DNA of 7,388 nucleotides, taken from contig JAAFHQ010000290.1 of assembly GCA_013298445.1 (NCBI GenBank), positions 1 to 7,388 of the forward strand. The letters are read 5' to 3'. The DNA comes from Chitinophagales bacterium (GTDB lineage: Bacteria; Bacteroidota; Bacteroidia; Chitinophagales; Saprospiraceae). The notes below the pieces were generated by a model, which saw nothing but the letters and a program-made list of their open reading frames with translations, had not been told where the DNA came from and ran no database searches. A program made the position numbers and the translations under genes. Shown piece by piece: positions 6,854 to 7,388 of this stretch. The number at the start of each line of letters is the position of its first letter. Within the stretch, counting starts at the first letter, position 1.

Positions 6854-6885
6854 AAAGGTATTGGTCTAAAACCGCAGGAGGCAAA
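6853..6885 (-). promoter_or_regulatory. Putative Bacteroidota-type promoter of dabA-dabB
   Basis: On the minus strand, TTTG (6885 down to 6882) is followed after 21 bases by TACCTTTG (6860 down to 6853). This fits the -33 TTTG / -7 TAnnTTTG architecture with usual spacing. Transcription would start near 6846, giving a leader of about 60 nt to the dabA ATG at 6784. This is the only promoter in the window where both elements are present. Confidence 0.6.
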
Positions 6886-6995
6886 TCTGTAGTGTGGAAA
6901 AAGGGTCGAAGCGGGCAAATTCGGGGGGCGAAGTTGGGGCAGGGGCAACTTACAAGATTTTTTGGGTGGTAAGAAATAATGATAATTGCTCACAG

Positions 6996-7021
6996 CCTCG
7001 CTGCTCAACCAAAGCGGCAGG
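6996..7021. repeat. Imperfect hairpin at the left edge of the palindrome cluster
   Basis: CCTcGCTGCT (6996-7005) pairs with AGCGGCAGG (7013-7021) around CAACCAA. The stem has nine pairs, including one T-G wobble, plus one bulged base. It lies six bases before the long inverted repeat at 7027. Confidence 0.45.
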
Positions 7022-7026
7022 ATGGC

Positions 7027-7145
7027 AAAACGGATGCCACGGATGCCACGGATAAAAACGGATTTTTTCCGCCGCAGGCGGAAAAGGGCGAGCCGAAGGT
7101 GAATCAAAATCCGTTCTAATCCGTGGCACCCGTGGCATCCGTTTT
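7027..7145. repeat. 119-bp nested inverted repeat with 40-bp arms and internal 9-bp tandem repeats
   Basis: Arms 7027-7066 and 7106-7145 are inverted copies with three mismatches over 40 bases; both begin with AAAACGGATGCCACGG on their outer side. Within the left arm the 9-mer CGGATGCCA occurs twice in tandem (7031-7039, 7040-7048), followed by two further CGGAT cores. The central part holds a second perfect stem, TTTTCCGCC (7065-7073) with GGCGGAAAA (7077-7085), closed by GCA. It overlaps the inner end of the left arm by two bases. The whole can extrude as a cruciform or fold as RNA. No transposase accompanies it. A dispersed palindromic repeat or small non-autonomous element is the likely class, from structure alone. 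Confidence 0.85.
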
Positions 7146-7170
7146 CCAATTGCGTCGCTTTTAGCAAAAA

Positions 7171-7237
7171 GAGGCGAAGCCTCAAAAGCGCGAAGCGCAT
7201 AAACTTTGTCGTGGGTAAATTAAAGCAGCGAAGCTGC
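7171..7237. repeat. Three perfect mini-hairpins sharing the core GCGAAGC
   Basis: GAGGC-GAA-GCCTC (7171-7183), GCGC-GAA-GCGC (7188-7198) and GCAGC-GAA-GCTGC (7225-7237) are perfect stems of 4-5 bp with an identical GAA triloop, while the outer stem bases differ. The shared heptamer GCGAAGC is known from physical studies as an exceptionally stable DNA mini-hairpin. The compensating stem differences show that the fold is kept while the sequence varies. Confidence 0.75.
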
Positions 7238-7272
7238 AAAAAATGCTTGGTATTACTTCTCACTGCTCATAA

Positions 7273-7321
7273 CTAGCGGGCAGCTATCTTGTGCAACATC
7301 ATTTATATAGCTGCCCGCTAG
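7273..7321. repeat. Perfect 15-bp inverted repeat, 19-nt spacer
   Basis: CTAGCGGGCAGCTAT (7273-7287) is exactly inverted at 7307-7321, separated by 19 A/T-rich bases (7288-7306). No T run follows on the plus strand, and the minus-strand flank has none either, so it is not a standard terminator. It could be a regulator site, or a subterminal hairpin of a mobile element whose body lies beyond the window, but no transposase sequence is visible here. Confidence 0.8.
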
Positions 7322-7388
7322 CAACGAGTGCTAAAAAATGATATCTTAGTTCTTTGAAAAAATGATTACACATGAGGATGAAAGGAAT
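7322..7388 (+). other. Possible upstream region of a plus-strand gene beyond the window
   Basis: The last 67 bases become A/T-rich and contain TTAGTTCTTTGAAAA (7346-7360), which resembles a -7 box with two extra bases, then possible ATG codons at 7362 and 7372. The final bases GAAAGGAAT could serve as a ribosome site for an ATG just past the edge. Too little is visible to call a gene or its product. Confidence 0.25.

Larger units (their letters stand above)
6886..7388. other. Gene-poor, palindrome-rich region upstream of dabA
   Basis: About 500 bases lack a credible coding sequence. Frames that stay open (for example 6829-7263 minus) translate short repeats into low-complexity strings such as GIRGIR or WHPWHP and show no domain. 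The stretch 6886-6990 has G-rich runs but nothing further that I can name. From 6996 on, hairpins follow one another almost without a break; they are listed separately. Confidence 0.7.

Noticed and set aside
6829..7263. 144-residue minus-strand open frame upstream of dabA
   Set aside because: It runs through the inverted repeats and translates them into repetitive strings (GCHGCHG, IRGIRG); there is no domain or leader, and it overlaps the dab promoter.
6990..7321. CRISPR array
   Set aside because: The repeats are short, inverted and unequally spaced; there are no constant repeats with unique spacers of even length.

Overview
The window looks chromosomal and probably comes from a member of the Bacteroidota. 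Four signs point there. Upstream of several genes are boxes matching the Bacteroidota -7 promoter element TAnnTTTG. No gene has a convincing Shine-Dalgarno sequence. A LytS-type membrane kinase is paired with a LytTR regulator, an arrangement abundant in that phylum. The base composition is moderate, and the spacers are rich in palindromes. A Saprospiraceae-like source is a guess from overall impression and was not tested.

All clear protein genes lie on the minus strand. From left to right, positions 1-208 hold the 5' end of a gene for a small exported protein that runs off the window. Positions 268-298 hold a hairpin that can fold two ways and contains the stop codon of the next gene. Positions 294-2044 hold a two-gene operon: a histidine kinase (1016-2044) followed by a LytTR response regulator (294-1019), overlapping by 4 bp. 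Positions 2045-2397 are a spacer with a putative kinase promoter and dyad, a candidate small plus-strand RNA, and two back-to-back terminators of opposite polarity. Positions 2398-6784 hold the main system, dabA followed by dabB, separated by one base. Positions 6785-6885 hold the dab promoter and a large dyad over the predicted transcription start. Positions 6886-7388 have no credible gene and consist largely of nested and serial inverted repeats, possibly reaching the upstream region of a plus-strand gene beyond the edge.

The best-defined system is DabAB (also called MpsAB). It pairs a DUF2309 protein with a beta-carbonic-anhydrase-like zinc site (DabA) and a NuoL-like proton-channel subunit (DabB). 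Together they act as an energy-coupled inorganic-carbon accumulator, hydrating CO2 to bicarbonate on the cytoplasmic side using the ion gradient. No carboxysome or RuBisCO gene is visible, so in this organism the pump more likely supplies bicarbonate for anaplerotic carboxylation and growth at low CO2. The two-component operon ends separately and starts from its own putative promoter, so nothing here shows that it controls dabAB.

The family is known, so this is not a new system. The least explained parts are the 33-bp dyad over the dabA start site, the candidate RNA between the converging terminators, and the hairpin-rich region upstream of dabA.
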